From Pseudomonas kribbensis (lineage in GTDB: Bacteria > Pseudomonadota > Gammaproteobacteria > Pseudomonadales > Pseudomonadaceae): 64,000 nt of DNA. The position numbers and the translations under genes were made by a program. Shown here in pieces: positions 1-7,789 of the stretch (position 1 is its first letter; every line of letters starts with the position of its first letter). Where the stretch lies: positions 372,001 through 436,000 of the forward strand of contig NZ_CP029608.1 in NCBI RefSeq assembly GCF_003352185.1. The letters run 5' to 3'. The notes under the pieces are model-generated. The model saw only the letters and a list, made by a program, of their open reading frames with translations, searched no databases and was not told where the DNA came from.

Positions 1-1548
1 AAGGACGGCAAGACAGGCGGCGACTTCAAGGAAATCGACCTGTTGCATCGTCAACTGGAGCGGCAGGCGCGGATTGAGCGTTACAAGTCCGGTGGCACCG
101 ACACCGACCTCAATCCCAATCTGGCCAAACGCAACGAAGGCCCGAAGAAGAAAGCGGCTCGCAACGAGTTCAGCGAAGACCAGATCGAGCTGCTCACTGA
201 GGCATTTAAAGACGGCTGCTTTGGCTATCAACTGGACTGGTACCGGGCGAGTAATCAGCGCACCAGGGCAATCCTCAAAAGCCGGCAGATCGGTGCCACC
301 TACTACTTTGCTCGCGAGGCGTTCATTGACGCTCTTGTCACTGGGCGAAACCAGATTTTCCTGTCAGCGTCGAAGAACCAGGCGCACATCTTCAAGGCTT
401 ACATCCAAGGGTTCGCCCGCGAGGTTTGCGGTGTCGAGCTCACTGGCGATCCGATCATTCTGGCGAACGGCGCCGAGCTGCATTTCCTCGGGACCAACGC
501 CCGAACCGCTCAGGGTTACCACGGTAATTTCTACTTCGACGAGTTCTTCTGGACGTTCAAATTCAACGAGCTGAACAAGGTCGCCAGCGGCATGGCGATG
601 CAGAAGCAATACCGGCGCACCTATTTTTCGACTCCATCGAGCATGGCGCATGAGGCCTACACGTTCTGGACCGGTGAACGCTTCAACAAGGGCAAGCCGG
701 TCGCCCAGCGGCTGAAACTCGACGTGTCGCACGACGCGCTGCAGCAGGGCCGACTCTGCGAGGACAGGATTTGGCGCCAGATCGTCACCATCCTTGATGC
801 CGAGCAGCGCGGCTGCGACCTGTTCGACCTAGAGGAGCTACGCCTCGAGTACAACGCGGATGCCTTTGCCAACCTGTTGATGTGCCAGTTCGTTGACGAC
901 GGGGCGAGCATCTTCCCGCTCAACGTTCTGCAGCCTTGCATGGTCGACAGCTGGGTCGAATGGTCCGAAGACTACAAACCCTTCGCTGCGCGGCCGTTCG
1001 CCGATCGGCAGGTGTGGATCGGCTACGATCCGGCGGAAACCGGTGACAGCTCCGGCTTGGTGGTCGTGGCCCCGCCGGCCGTTCCCGGTGGGAAGTTCCG
1101 CATCCTCGAGCGCCACCAGTTCCGTGGGATGGACTTCGCCGCCCAGGCTGAGGCGATCCGCCTGGTCACGATGCGTTACTGGGTGACCTACATCGGCATC
1201 GACATAACGGGCATGGGCTCTGGAGTGGCCCAGCTGGTGCGCCAGTTTTTCCCCAACGTGACGACCTTCAGCTATTCCCCCGAGGTCAAGACGCGCCTGG
1301 TGCTCAAGGCCTACGACGTGATTCACAAAGGACGCCTGGAGTTCGATGCGGGCTGGATCGACATGGCCCAGTCGCTGATGGCGATCCGAAAGACCATCAC
1401 GGCCAGCGGCCGGCAATTCACTTACACGGCAGGTCGAACCGACGAGACCGGGCACGCGGATCTCGCATGGGCTCTTTTCCACGCATTGCAGAACGAACCG
1501 CTTGAGGGCCAAACCTCAACGAATACCGGTTTCATGGAGATTTATTGA
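1..1548 (+). CDS. Phage terminase large subunit (P2 gpP-like), 5' partial
   Basis: This is the ATPase/endonuclease that packages phage DNA into procapsids. The reading frame is already open at base 1, so the first ATG at 43 is internal and the N-terminus lies outside the window; about 515 residues are visible. A Walker A-like KSRQIGATY is encoded near 274-300, and a Walker B-like FYFDEFFW near 529-552. The C-terminal RNase H-like nuclease core starts with IGYDPAETG (about 1018-1044) and has a second acidic strand, GIDITGMGSG (about 1195-1224). The stop codon overlaps the start of the portal gene (TGATG). In P2 the terminase and portal genes are likewise adjacent and co-oriented. The family call rests on recognised motifs and gene order. 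Confidence 0.93.
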   Translation, partial: KDGKTGGDFKEIDLLHRQLERQARIERYKSGGTDTDLNPNLAKRNEGPKKKAARNEFSEDQIELLTEAFKDGCFGYQLDWYRASNQRTRAILKSRQIGATYYFAREAFIDALVTGRNQIFLSASKNQAHIFKAYIQGFAREVCGVELTGDPIILANGAELHFLGTNARTAQGYHGNFYFDEFFWTFKFNELNKVASGMAMQKQYRRTYFSTPSSMAHEAYTFWTGERFNKGKPVAQRLKLDVSHDALQQGRLCEDRIWRQIVTILDAEQRGCDLFDLEELRLEYNADAFANLLMCQFVDDGASIFPLNVLQPCMVDSWVEWSEDYKPFAARPFADRQVWIGYDPAETGDSSGLVVVAPPAVPGGKFRILERHQFRGMDFAAQAEAIRLVTMRYWVTYIGIDITGMGSGVAQLVRQFFPNVTTFSYSPEVKTRLVLKAYDVIHKGRLEFDAGWIDMAQSLMAIRKTITASGRQFTYTAGRTDETGHADLAWALFHALQNEPLEGQTSTNTGFMEIY

Positions 1549-2603
1549 TGAGCAACAGCGGCAGCGATACCACGCAATCGTCCACTTCAGCCCCGGCTGC
1601 GGCCGAGGCAGAGCTGCTGCCGGCAACGGGCGGCAAGATGGAGGCCTTCACCTTCGGAGACCCTACGCCGGTGCTCGATGAGCGGGGGATTCTGGACTAC
1701 TTGGAATGCTGGCTGAACGGTCGCTGGTATGAGCCGCCAATGTCCCTCGACGGGCTGGCCAAGTCTTCCCGGGCCAGCGTGTTCCTGCAGTCGGGTTTGA
1801 ATTTCAAGCGCAACATGCTCGCCCGCACCTTCATCCCCCATAAATTGCTGTCGCGGCAGACTTTCGAGCAGTTCGCCCTGGACTTCCTCTGGTGTGGCAA
1901 TGGCTACCTCGAAAAGCGCGAGAACATGCTGCGCGGCACGCTCGGCCTGCAGCCCGCTTTAGGCAAATACATGCGACGTGGCGAGGATCTCGAAACCTAC
2001 TACCAGGTACGCGGGTGGCGCGATGAGCATGAATTCAAGCGCGGGACGGTTTACCACCAGCGTGAGGCGGACATTAACCAAGAGATCTACGGACTTCCGG
2101 AGTGGTTGCCGGCCCTGCAGAGCGCACTGCTCAACGAGTCCGCCACCTTGTTCCGCCGCAAGTACTACAACAACGGCAGCCATGCCGGTTTCATCATGTA
2201 CATGACCGACACCGCGCAGAACGAAACCGACGTAGGCGCTTTGCGCGCTGCGCTCAAATCCGCCAAAGGGCCTGGCAATTTCCGAAACCTGTTCATGTAC
2301 GCCCCAGGCGGCAAGAAGGACGGCATTCAGTTGATCCCCGTCAGCGAGGTTGCGGCCAAGGATGAATTCGGCTCGATCAAGAACATCAGCCGCGACGACA
2401 TGCTCGCGGCGTTGCGTATCCCCCCTCAGCTGATGGGGATCGTGCCGCAAAACGCCGGCGGTTTCGGCTCGATCAAAGAGGCCGCACAGATCTGGGCCAT
2501 GAACGAGCTAGAACCCATCCAGGCACGTCTGCAGCAGGTTAATGAATGGTTGGGCGAAGAAGTTATCCGCTGGAGGCCGCTGGAACCCGTTTCCGACAAA
2601 TGA
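1548..2603 (+). CDS. Phage portal protein (P2 gpQ-like)
   Basis: This 351-residue portal protein forms the dodecameric ring at the packaging vertex and would dock the terminase encoded just upstream. The start is the ATG at 1548, which overlaps the upstream TGA by one base, so translation is probably coupled. The sequence has the P2-family core: a central segment containing DFLWCGNGYLEK and a C-terminal MGIVPQNAGGFGSIKEAA stretch typical of PBSX/P2 portals. The length agrees with gpQ (about 344 residues). After the gene there are 62 bases before the methylase gene. In P2 the cos site and then the early or cargo region lie beyond Q, which fits the change of gene content here. Confidence 0.92.
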   Translation: MSNSGSDTTQSSTSAPAAAEAELLPATGGKMEAFTFGDPTPVLDERGILDYLECWLNGRWYEPPMSLDGLAKSSRASVFLQSGLNFKRNMLARTFIPHKLLSRQTFEQFALDFLWCGNGYLEKRENMLRGTLGLQPALGKYMRRGEDLETYYQVRGWRDEHEFKRGTVYHQREADINQEIYGLPEWLPALQSALLNESATLFRRKYYNNGSHAGFIMYMTDTAQNETDVGALRAALKSAKGPGNFRNLFMYAPGGKKDGIQLIPVSEVAAKDEFGSIKNISRDDMLAALRIPPQLMGIVPQNAGGFGSIKEAAQIWAMNELEPIQARLQQVNEWLGEEVIRWRPLEPVSDK

Positions 2604-2665
2604 TCAGCCCGGGCGGCTGTTCGTGGGAGCTGCCGTCCTTTATCAATCCGAAGTAAGGATCACCA

Positions 2666-3427
2666 ATGTCTGCACCGATTTTCCCTTGGATGGGCGGCAA
2701 GCGCCGCATGGCGAAACACATCCTGCCGGAGTTTCCAGACCATGATTGCTACGTTGAGCCGTTCTGCGGCGGCGCGGCCTTGTTTTTTATGAAGGAGCCC
2801 AGCCGCGTGGAGGTGATCAACGACTTCGACGGCGAGGTGGTGAATCTCTATCGGGTCGTTGCCAATCACCTGGAAGAGTTCGTGCGCCAGTTCAAATGGG
2901 CACTGGTGAGCCGCACAATGTTTGCATGGGCAAAAGAGCAGGCGCCGCGCACGCTGACCGATATACAGCGCGCAGCGCGCTTTTTCTATCTGCAGAACCT
3001 GTGCTTCGGCGGCAAGGCAAAAAGTCGGTCTTTCGGGACCGCGACCACTTCGGCGCCGAGGCTCAATTTGCTGCGTATCGAAGAGAAACTCAGCGACGCC
3101 CATCTGCGCCTGGCGCGGACCACTGTTGAGCATCTCGATTGGAAGGAGTGCATCCGCCGGTACGATCGGAACCACACGCTGTTTTATCTGGATCCGCCTT
3201 ACTGGGAGACCGCTGGATACGACGCTGGGGATTTTGGTTTTGAACAGTTCGAAGCCATGGCGGATCTGGCGCGATCGATCCGGGGGAAGATGGTGATATC
3301 GGTGGGTGACCATCCGAAAATTCGCGAGGTGTTTGCGGGGTTGCGACTGAAGGAGGTGCCATTCCGGCATACCGTAGGCGGTAATGGTGGAGTTGAAGTG
3401 AACGAGCTGGTTTATTTCAACTGGTGA
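2666..3427 (+). CDS. Phage DNA adenine methylase (Dam/D12 class)
   Basis: This 253-residue D12-class N6-adenine methyltransferase would transfer a methyl group from S-adenosylmethionine to adenine in duplex DNA. The AdoMet motif FPWMGGKRR lies at residues 6-14, followed by VEPFCGGAA (about 30-38). The catalytic DPPY motif is in YLDPPYWE (about 176-183). A ribosome-binding sequence, AAGGA, precedes the ATG at 2666. It follows the portal gene on the same strand and is the last gene before an oppositely oriented AT-rich operon. As an orphan methylase with no visible restriction partner, it probably protects phage DNA from host restriction or modulates phage or host expression; that role is inference. 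Confidence 0.9.
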   Translation: MSAPIFPWMGGKRRMAKHILPEFPDHDCYVEPFCGGAALFFMKEPSRVEVINDFDGEVVNLYRVVANHLEEFVRQFKWALVSRTMFAWAKEQAPRTLTDIQRAARFFYLQNLCFGGKAKSRSFGTATTSAPRLNLLRIEEKLSDAHLRLARTTVEHLDWKECIRRYDRNHTLFYLDPPYWETAGYDAGDFGFEQFEAMADLARSIRGKMVISVGDHPKIREVFAGLRLKEVPFRHTVGGNGGVEVNELVYFNW

Positions 3428-3474
3428 AATTATCTGGCGTTAGCACGTCAAACGCGCTTGGCGTGCTAGCTCAA

Positions 3475-4368
3475 TCATACGTTCTTAAATAAGAAATATA
3501 ACGCGATTGCTACGGTCAATATAACAACAATCGCTGCTATACCAGTATTCTGATGTGCCGCGAACAGTGTGGTAAATCCGGTTTTCGGGCGGTTGGCGTC
3601 GGCTTCCCACTCGGATGGTACAATTTCATCGAATTCAAATAATGGGCGCCAATACTTCCTTATATGCAGTCCATTATTTTCAAAGAATTCGCTATGGGAA
3701 TAATCAAAATATCTGTCTGTAACTGTTGCGCTCTTAAAACCTACGCGCCCAGTACTACCATATCCCCATGTAGCGCAGCTGGCTATTAGCGGCCAAATGT
3801 CTCTCACGCCTACATCATTGATGATTGAGCTTTTCTGCATATTTTGAGCGTTGCGATCCCACGGATAACTTCGTTTAATAAGGCATCCGCTCAGCACGAT
3901 TTTTTCAAACTTAATGTCTGGATGGTCTTCCAGAATTCTACTTACTACATACGTTCCGAAACTGTGAGCGATTACAGAAACCTTAGCCAACGGCTCTTCG
4001 CTTTTCAATCTTCTGATGTCGCGCACGATTTTATTAACTGGTCCCTTTCGAAAAGGACCAGCCAATTGCAGGCCGGTTACTACGTCATAGCCCAAGTCAT
4101 GCACTTGCAAGTTTGCAACGCCGTGAAACTCTCTTTGAACGTCCCGCTGCCAAGCGCCATCCGTTCGGATGCCATGGATAAGAACGAGTATTCTTGAATT
4201 TGGGCTGTCGACTATACCGCTACGCTTATTGTCGACCAAGGCATCGAACAGTACCTGATGATCTTTTGGGATTGTCGATCGAAGTAAGCCGAATACTTCT
4301 TTTCGTTCTTTAGGGTCAGTCGCGTTCCACAGTTTTTCAACTAATTGTATAACTTCAGTGGAGTTCAT
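3475..4368 (-). CDS. Tail-anchored alpha/beta hydrolase of a prophage cargo operon
   Basis: This 297-residue protein has a helical N-terminal stretch of about 50 residues and then an alpha/beta-hydrolase core. The oxyanion-type LIHGIRTDGAW lies near residue 62. The nucleophile elbow is AHSFGT (about 134-139, an AxSxG variant of GxSxG), and candidate acid and histidine residues follow, for example in the HSEFFENNGLH region. The last 20 or so residues are a single hydrophobic segment followed by KNV, suggesting a C-terminal membrane anchor. It is the last gene of a three-gene operon and overlaps the preceding gene by 14 bases. Codon use and GC are clearly lower than in the flanking phage genes. 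The substrate (lipid, ester or peptide) cannot be told. A membrane-acting effector is one reading; no known system is recognised. Confidence 0.75.
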   Translation of the reverse strand: MNSTEVIQLVEKLWNATDPKERKEVFGLLRSTIPKDHQVLFDALVDNKRSGIVDSPNSRILVLIHGIRTDGAWQRDVQREFHGVANLQVHDLGYDVVTGLQLAGPFRKGPVNKIVRDIRRLKSEEPLAKVSVIAHSFGTYVVSRILEDHPDIKFEKIVLSGCLIKRSYPWDRNAQNMQKSSIINDVGVRDIWPLIASCATWGYGSTGRVGFKSATVTDRYFDYSHSEFFENNGLHIRKYWRPLFEFDEIVPSEWEADANRPKTGFTTLFAAHQNTGIAAIVVILTVAIALYFLFKNV

Positions 4369-4741
4369 CTTTCGCCACGCTGTACATGGTTTCTAGATCA
4401 TCATCACTGACCTCCATCTCAACGCCCCTCAGAGGGTCGAAGACAAAAGAGGGGCAATCGTACCAGCTATCCACCTGCAGAATTTCAGGGCCGAGCGGTG
4501 ATCTGATTACCAAGCGACGCTCCATGATTCCAGCTTGCACTAAAAGTGTCGCCACTTTCGCGAAGCGAGCGGAACTCCCTGCTTGAGATATATCAAATAG
4601 GCGATTGATGTTCATAGTCACATCATAGACTCTTGCGCCGCTGGCTCTTTCGATATCTTCAAAGTGCTCAGCTACCCTAACGAGAGCATCTGCAATTTGC
4701 GGATTTTCTTCAATTAAGGGAGAGAATCTTTTCGATAACAT
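4355..4741 (-). CDS. Unknown 128-residue protein, middle gene of the cargo operon
   Basis: I do not recognise a family. The protein is acidic and mostly helical in appearance, with a segment near residues 48-85 (NRLFDISQ through MERRLVIRSP) that reads like a winged-helix fold: helix, helix, then a beta-hairpin-like stretch. The ATG at 4741 is preceded by GGGGAA at a workable distance. It overlaps the upstream gene by 32 bases and the downstream hydrolase by 14 bases. That points to coupled translation and possibly a stoichiometric complex. AT-rich like its two partners. It could be a regulator or adaptor between the 342-residue protein and the hydrolase; this is inference from architecture only. 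Confidence 0.7.
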   Translation of the reverse strand: MLSKRFSPLIEENPQIADALVRVAEHFEDIERASGARVYDVTMNINRLFDISQAGSSARFAKVATLLVQAGIMERRLVIRSPLGPEILQVDSWYDCPSFVFDPLRGVEMEVSDDDLETMYSVAKDELH

Positions 4742-5738
4742 AAGAATATTCCCCAGGCGTGCAAGTTGCGGTTATTGCAAACTCGTTCCGCTCGCCGCTC
4801 AAATAAACATGTATTTGCCGGCTAGCATCATCTGGCATTATAAACCAAATATTAGAACCCGTCACAAAACCTTTTTCTGCCATGAAACTTTTCATTGCGG
4901 CGGACGAGCCTCCGTCATCTGAAAGGTTTTTAGACAGGTTCGATGCAGCAAGGTTCATGGATACCCCGAAATCATTCATAGCAGTGGTCGTGCTATAACG
5001 GATTACCCCAGCGAAATCTTCCTGCTTGTTATATAGGGTCTCTTTAGCCTTGCTTAAGGAAACCGGTTCAAACAGGTTGATAGGCACAAACTTCAATATC
5101 TTGGCAATCATTGCGGATAATTGCTGATGATATTTTGTTGATGTCTCTCTTGAAGCAATTCTTACTTGTAATAGGCCGTCGAGATTCAAGTGAGCGATAC
5201 TTATCGCTCTCTTTTTTGTTATTTGATATGTCTTGGTTCTTCGGTTCGTTGCGGCATCCAAACTGTCTTCTACCAGCTTGCTGCTCTCACGAGTTTCGCA
5301 GATTTTAACCGTCAACGAGATTGGACCAGTGCCGTTGGGGGCCTCGTCTAGTCTTATGTCTACTATTTCAGGGGACTCAGGCATTTCGAGGTGCAGAGGA
5401 ACGGTCATTCGTTCTAACACCTCTAACTCCGAAGCAATCGATTCCACTCGCGCTCTGCCCAGTATTTTCTGTGCATCTGCGGGGGAGCACTTGAAGAGAA
5501 AGATGTGCTGTTTGCCGTACTCTTCTACTTGCCGGAGGAGAGCAGATAAGTCTTCGATCGTCAGCTTCTTAGATTCTAACGCTGGCAAAACTCTTTGAAT
5601 GTACAGCTCATCCCAGTTGGGTGCGGTGATGGGGATTTTTCGATCCCGCAAAAACTCACGTACAACCTCGAGGCTGCTCGCCTCTCTGATCAACCCAAAT
5701 ACGATTTTAGCTTGTTTCTGTTCAGCAGGGCTAAGCAC
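4710..5738 (-). CDS. Unknown 342-residue protein, first gene of the cargo operon
   Basis: No family is recognised. The GTG start at 5738 is supported by GGAG seven bases upstream. The first 80 or so residues are helical and charged. A central region, about 110-230, alternates strands and helices, and the C-terminal part, about 240-342, includes NIWFIMPDD, QIHVYLSG and a final EYSYVIEKIL segment. There is no signal peptide or membrane segment, so it should be cytoplasmic. It leads a minus-strand operon whose three genes all overlap (32 and 14 bases). The operon sits between the portal/methylase genes and the early region, the interval where P2 carries old and tin. A sensor or core component of a lysogenic-conversion system is a reasonable hypothesis, not a demonstrated function. 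Confidence 0.7.
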   Translation of the reverse strand: MLSPAEQKQAKIVFGLIREASSLEVVREFLRDRKIPITAPNWDELYIQRVLPALESKKLTIEDLSALLRQVEEYGKQHIFLFKCSPADAQKILGRARVESIASELEVLERMTVPLHLEMPESPEIVDIRLDEAPNGTGPISLTVKICETRESSKLVEDSLDAATNRRTKTYQITKKRAISIAHLNLDGLLQVRIASRETSTKYHQQLSAMIAKILKFVPINLFEPVSLSKAKETLYNKQEDFAGVIRYSTTTAMNDFGVSMNLAASNLSKNLSDDGGSSAAMKSFMAEKGFVTGSNIWFIMPDDASRQIHVYLSGERNEFAITATCTPGEYSYVIEKILSLN

Positions 5739-6000
5739 TAGCTCACTCCATATCTGGAAAACTTCTGAGAGGCCGTCAACGTGGCCGACTTCGTTTTACA
5801 GAGATGGACCGGTCGCCCGAAAGCGTCCTCGCCTGGCTTGCGTGTAGATGCCGCTTCCCTGCCTCTGAATTTTCGCCTTTAACACGAATGAACACAATGC
5901 CAGCATTGGATTATCTTCAGTTTCGTGATCACCGGCTTAGGGCGGTCTGCGCAACGCCCTGCCCAGCGGTACTTGCGCGGCGGGCCTCGCCCTTCGAGAA
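5739..6000. other. Intergenic stretch between cargo operon and SOS-controlled gene
   Basis: This stretch separates the minus-strand cargo operon from the plus-strand gene at 6034. It should hold the cargo operon promoter, reading left from about 5760-5850, but I see no convincing -35/-10 pair. A 69-codon open frame at 5804-6013 has no ribosome-binding site and runs into the LexA box, so I do not call it a gene. Confidence 0.4.
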
Positions 6001-6020
6001 TACTGTTTATTAATACAGTA
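6001..6020 (+). promoter_or_regulatory. LexA (SOS) operator
   Basis: TACTGTTTATTAATACAGTA matches the LexA consensus CTGT-N8-ACAG and the favoured flanking TA bases on both sides; the arms extend as AATACTGT/ACAGTATT over 5999-6022. It ends 13 bases before the ATG at 6034, where LexA would block transcription until DNA damage. In coliphage 186, a P2 relative, a LexA-controlled gene (tum) triggers induction. Confidence 0.88.
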
Positions 6021-6033
6021 TTAGGTCGTTTTT

Positions 6034-6306
6034 ATGGCTCGCGATTTGCCACCGTTTAGGCCTATCACACAGGCAGAGCTGCGCTATATCTGGGCCTATC
6101 ATCCTGAATGTCGACGGCTGGTTCTCGAGGTCGAGCGTTACCGGCGGGTGATCGCACAGATCGATGATCTCTACAAAATCACCCACCAGTCATGGCGCAG
6201 CAATATGGGCGGCAATCTCACAGCGTTACATCTGCTGCAGCAGATAATGACTGAAGAGCGCGAGCGCCTACCGGCGAAGATCGATAACGCAGATCCCGCC
6301 CCATAA
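6034..6306 (+). CDS. SOS-controlled small phage protein (unknown family)
   Basis: This 90-residue protein is rich in arginine and glutamate, with a probable helical core (residues 12-40, containing CRRLVLEVERYRRVI) and no membrane segment. The ATG at 6034 sits 13 bases after a near-perfect LexA operator, so expression should be switched on by DNA damage. It is the only plus-strand gene in this part of the prophage and faces the minus-strand small-gene cluster. I do not recognise the family with certainty. By position and control it could play the part of an induction gene such as tum of phage 186, but there is no sequence basis for homology to Tum. Confidence 0.75.
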   Translation: MARDLPPFRPITQAELRYIWAYHPECRRLVLEVERYRRVIAQIDDLYKITHQSWRSNMGGNLTALHLLQQIMTEERERLPAKIDNADPAP

Positions 6307-6308
6307 AA

Positions 6309-6337
6309 AAGGCTCACAGCCTTCAACTGGGAGCCTT
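6309..6337 (-). terminator. Rho-independent terminator of the phage small-gene cluster
   Basis: The arms AAGGCTC (6309-6315) and GAGCCTT (6331-6337) form a stem. Read on the minus strand it is followed by a run of T residues (complement of A at 6305-6310), so it terminates leftward transcripts coming from the 6360-7238 genes. Confidence 0.7.
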
Positions 6338-6359
6338 GCGCCATGCCATGATCAAGGGG

Positions 6360-6599
6360 TTAGTGCGGATCGTAGCCGGAGCGTGACAAGATGGTTTGCA
6401 ATTTATCGACGGCCTGCTTGACCAGGTGGGCCTCTTCGTCTGACCCCGCATGGGCGGAAAATTCGAACCAGCCCACCCGCCTGATGAACTGTGCAAGCGC
6501 CAAGGTTTCTGCGTTGGTCAGATCTTCGCTTTCAGTTGTCCCGGCTGTTGCAGTAAGGCTGAGCGCATTTTGATTTGGATAATTTGGTGTGTCGGTCAT
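6360..6599 (-). CDS. Small phage protein, 79 residues, unknown
   Basis: The start is the ATG at 6599, chosen because AGGGAG stands eight bases upstream; a longer open frame to 6743 lacks such a site. The protein begins MTDTPNYPNQN, has a low-complexity acidic N-terminal third, and then a helical segment containing ALAQFIRRVGWFEF and a charged C-terminus. No membrane segment or known motif is seen. It is the last gene before the leftward terminator at 6309-6337. It resembles the short accessory proteins common in Pseudomonas prophages, with no assigned role. Confidence 0.65.
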   Translation of the reverse strand: MTDTPNYPNQNALSLTATAGTTESEDLTNAETLALAQFIRRVGWFEFSAHAGSDEEAHLVKQAVDKLQTILSRSGYDPH

Positions 6600-6678
6600 G
6601 TTCGGTACTCCCTTATATAAGAGAGTCAAAGCTATCGCCCTTACCGATGGCTTACCTAGACGGTAATGCCGCTTCCGA

Positions 6679-6924
6679 TCATTGTTCATGCTCCGAGCGT
6701 CTTGTCGTAGCGGCGTCGTCGAAGGCTTTATACAAGCCTTCAATACTCCATGCGTTCAGCGCCTTGACTGTTTCAAGCCCCAACACAAAGCCTTCGGCGC
6801 GATCACTGGCGCGAAACAGGTCATCGGCCGTCTGCGCGCGCGCGATCTGTGCAAGGAGTTTCAGGACTTGGGCCTGCACAGCGTTTGGCAGGTTCATTGC
6901 CGTTATCTCGTCCGTCACTGCCAT
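6679..6924 (-). CDS. Small phage protein, 81 residues, unknown
   Basis: This is a mostly helical, soluble 81-residue protein (segments VQAQVLKLLAQIARA and LYKAFDDAA). The start codon at 6924 overlaps the end of the upstream gene by ten bases, which suggests coupling; a later ATG ten codons in is possible. No domain is recognised. It lies in a minus-strand cluster of short prophage genes. Confidence 0.55.
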   Translation of the reverse strand: MAVTDEITAMNLPNAVQAQVLKLLAQIARAQTADDLFRASDRAEGFVLGLETVKALNAWSIEGLYKAFDDAATTRRSEHEQ

Positions 6925-7238
6925 TTCCAGCCATCCAGACTTGCCGGTTGATCAACTGCCAAATCGTATTGCTCAACGTCAATCAACAGCCAACCACCAG
7001 TGGGCTCGTTGCAGCCGTCGATGATCGGGCCTTGAATCAGCAGACCGTCTGGCAGCATCACCCGCAGGGTGTTGGCGTCTTTGGGGCCTAGCAGATAATG
7101 CTGGAGTCCAACGCGCGTACGACCGGGACCGGCGTTGCTCACGCGAACCGGGCATTCCAAAGTGGTTAACTCAACGGGGGGGTGCCCGTGGCGCCGTGTC
7201 AGCACAGTGACGGTGGCCAGACCTTCATAAACGTACAT
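6915..7238 (-). CDS. Small phage protein, 107 residues, unknown
   Basis: This 107-residue protein starts at ATG 7238 with AAGGA six bases upstream. It is rich in predicted beta strands (YVYEGLATVTVLTRR, TLRVMLPDGLLIQGP, GWLLIDVEQYDL), suggesting a compact beta fold, and has no signal or membrane segment. Its end overlaps the start of the 81-residue gene. No family is recognised; an accessory role in lysogeny or early phage functions is only a guess from position. Confidence 0.62.
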   Translation of the reverse strand: MYVYEGLATVTVLTRRHGHPPVELTTLECPVRVSNAGPGRTRVGLQHYLLGPKDANTLRVMLPDGLLIQGPIIDGCNEPTGGWLLIDVEQYDLAVDQPASLDGWKWQ

Positions 7239-7439
7239 GAGGAGTCCTTATCAGACAATGAGTGTCGGCAGCGAGCCAAGCGGTAGGAGGATGGTAGACC
7301 AGTCTAGGGATGGCTGGTTTCCACGGCGCATAAAAGGCCCCCATGCCTGCACCAAGCGTGGTGGCCGATTCAACCCAAACGGCGTTCCTACCAGCTATCT
7401 GTAGTCATACGCGGCGACGAATCAGTCGTGAACGTTGGT
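7239..7439. other. Short intergenic stretch in the prophage
   Basis: These 201 bases contain no open frame with a ribosome-binding site. The plus-strand frames that cross it (from 7343 and 7428) run antisense to well-supported small genes and are rejected. Confidence 0.4.
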
Positions 7440-7652
7440 TTACACCGGGTCTGGCACCCAATCGCCGTCGACATACCTGCCCTTTTCCTCAAGCTTTGGC
7501 TTGGCCTGCCCCAGATAAAACAGCGTGCATGGCGTCTTGTCGCTGGTCCAGCCGGGCACGATGGCCAACAGCTCGGCCCCCGCGTCGATCAACTTATTGG
7601 CTTGTATTACATCGCTCACTTCCTCGATGTTTCCAATGTGGGCGTAGCTCAT
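7440..7652 (-). CDS. Small phage protein, 70 residues, unknown
   Basis: This is a 70-residue soluble protein. The ATG at 7652 has AGGAG seven bases upstream, the best ribosome-binding site among the small genes here. The sequence has a helix (IEEVSDVIQANKLIDAG) followed by strands (AELLAIVPG, TLFYLGQAK) and a C-terminal RYVDGDWVPDP. This resembles the short DUF-type proteins often found in Pseudomonas prophages, but I cannot name the family. Confidence 0.65.
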   Translation of the reverse strand: MSYAHIGNIEEVSDVIQANKLIDAGAELLAIVPGWTSDKTPCTLFYLGQAKPKLEEKGRYVDGDWVPDPV

Positions 7653-7789
7653 AGAAACACTCCTAATTGTTCACGAATGAATGGTCAGCCTAGCGCATTG
7701 AGCATCCCGAAGGAGCGCCATTTATTCGGTGATGATAATGCGGCGAGGTCGCCTTACCGCCAGATTACTCCGGCGGTAAGACTCCAACG

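Noticed and set aside
5804..6013. 69-codon plus-strand frame before the SOS gene
   Set aside because: No ribosome-binding site, and it ends within the LexA operator, which fits a regulatory rather than coding role.
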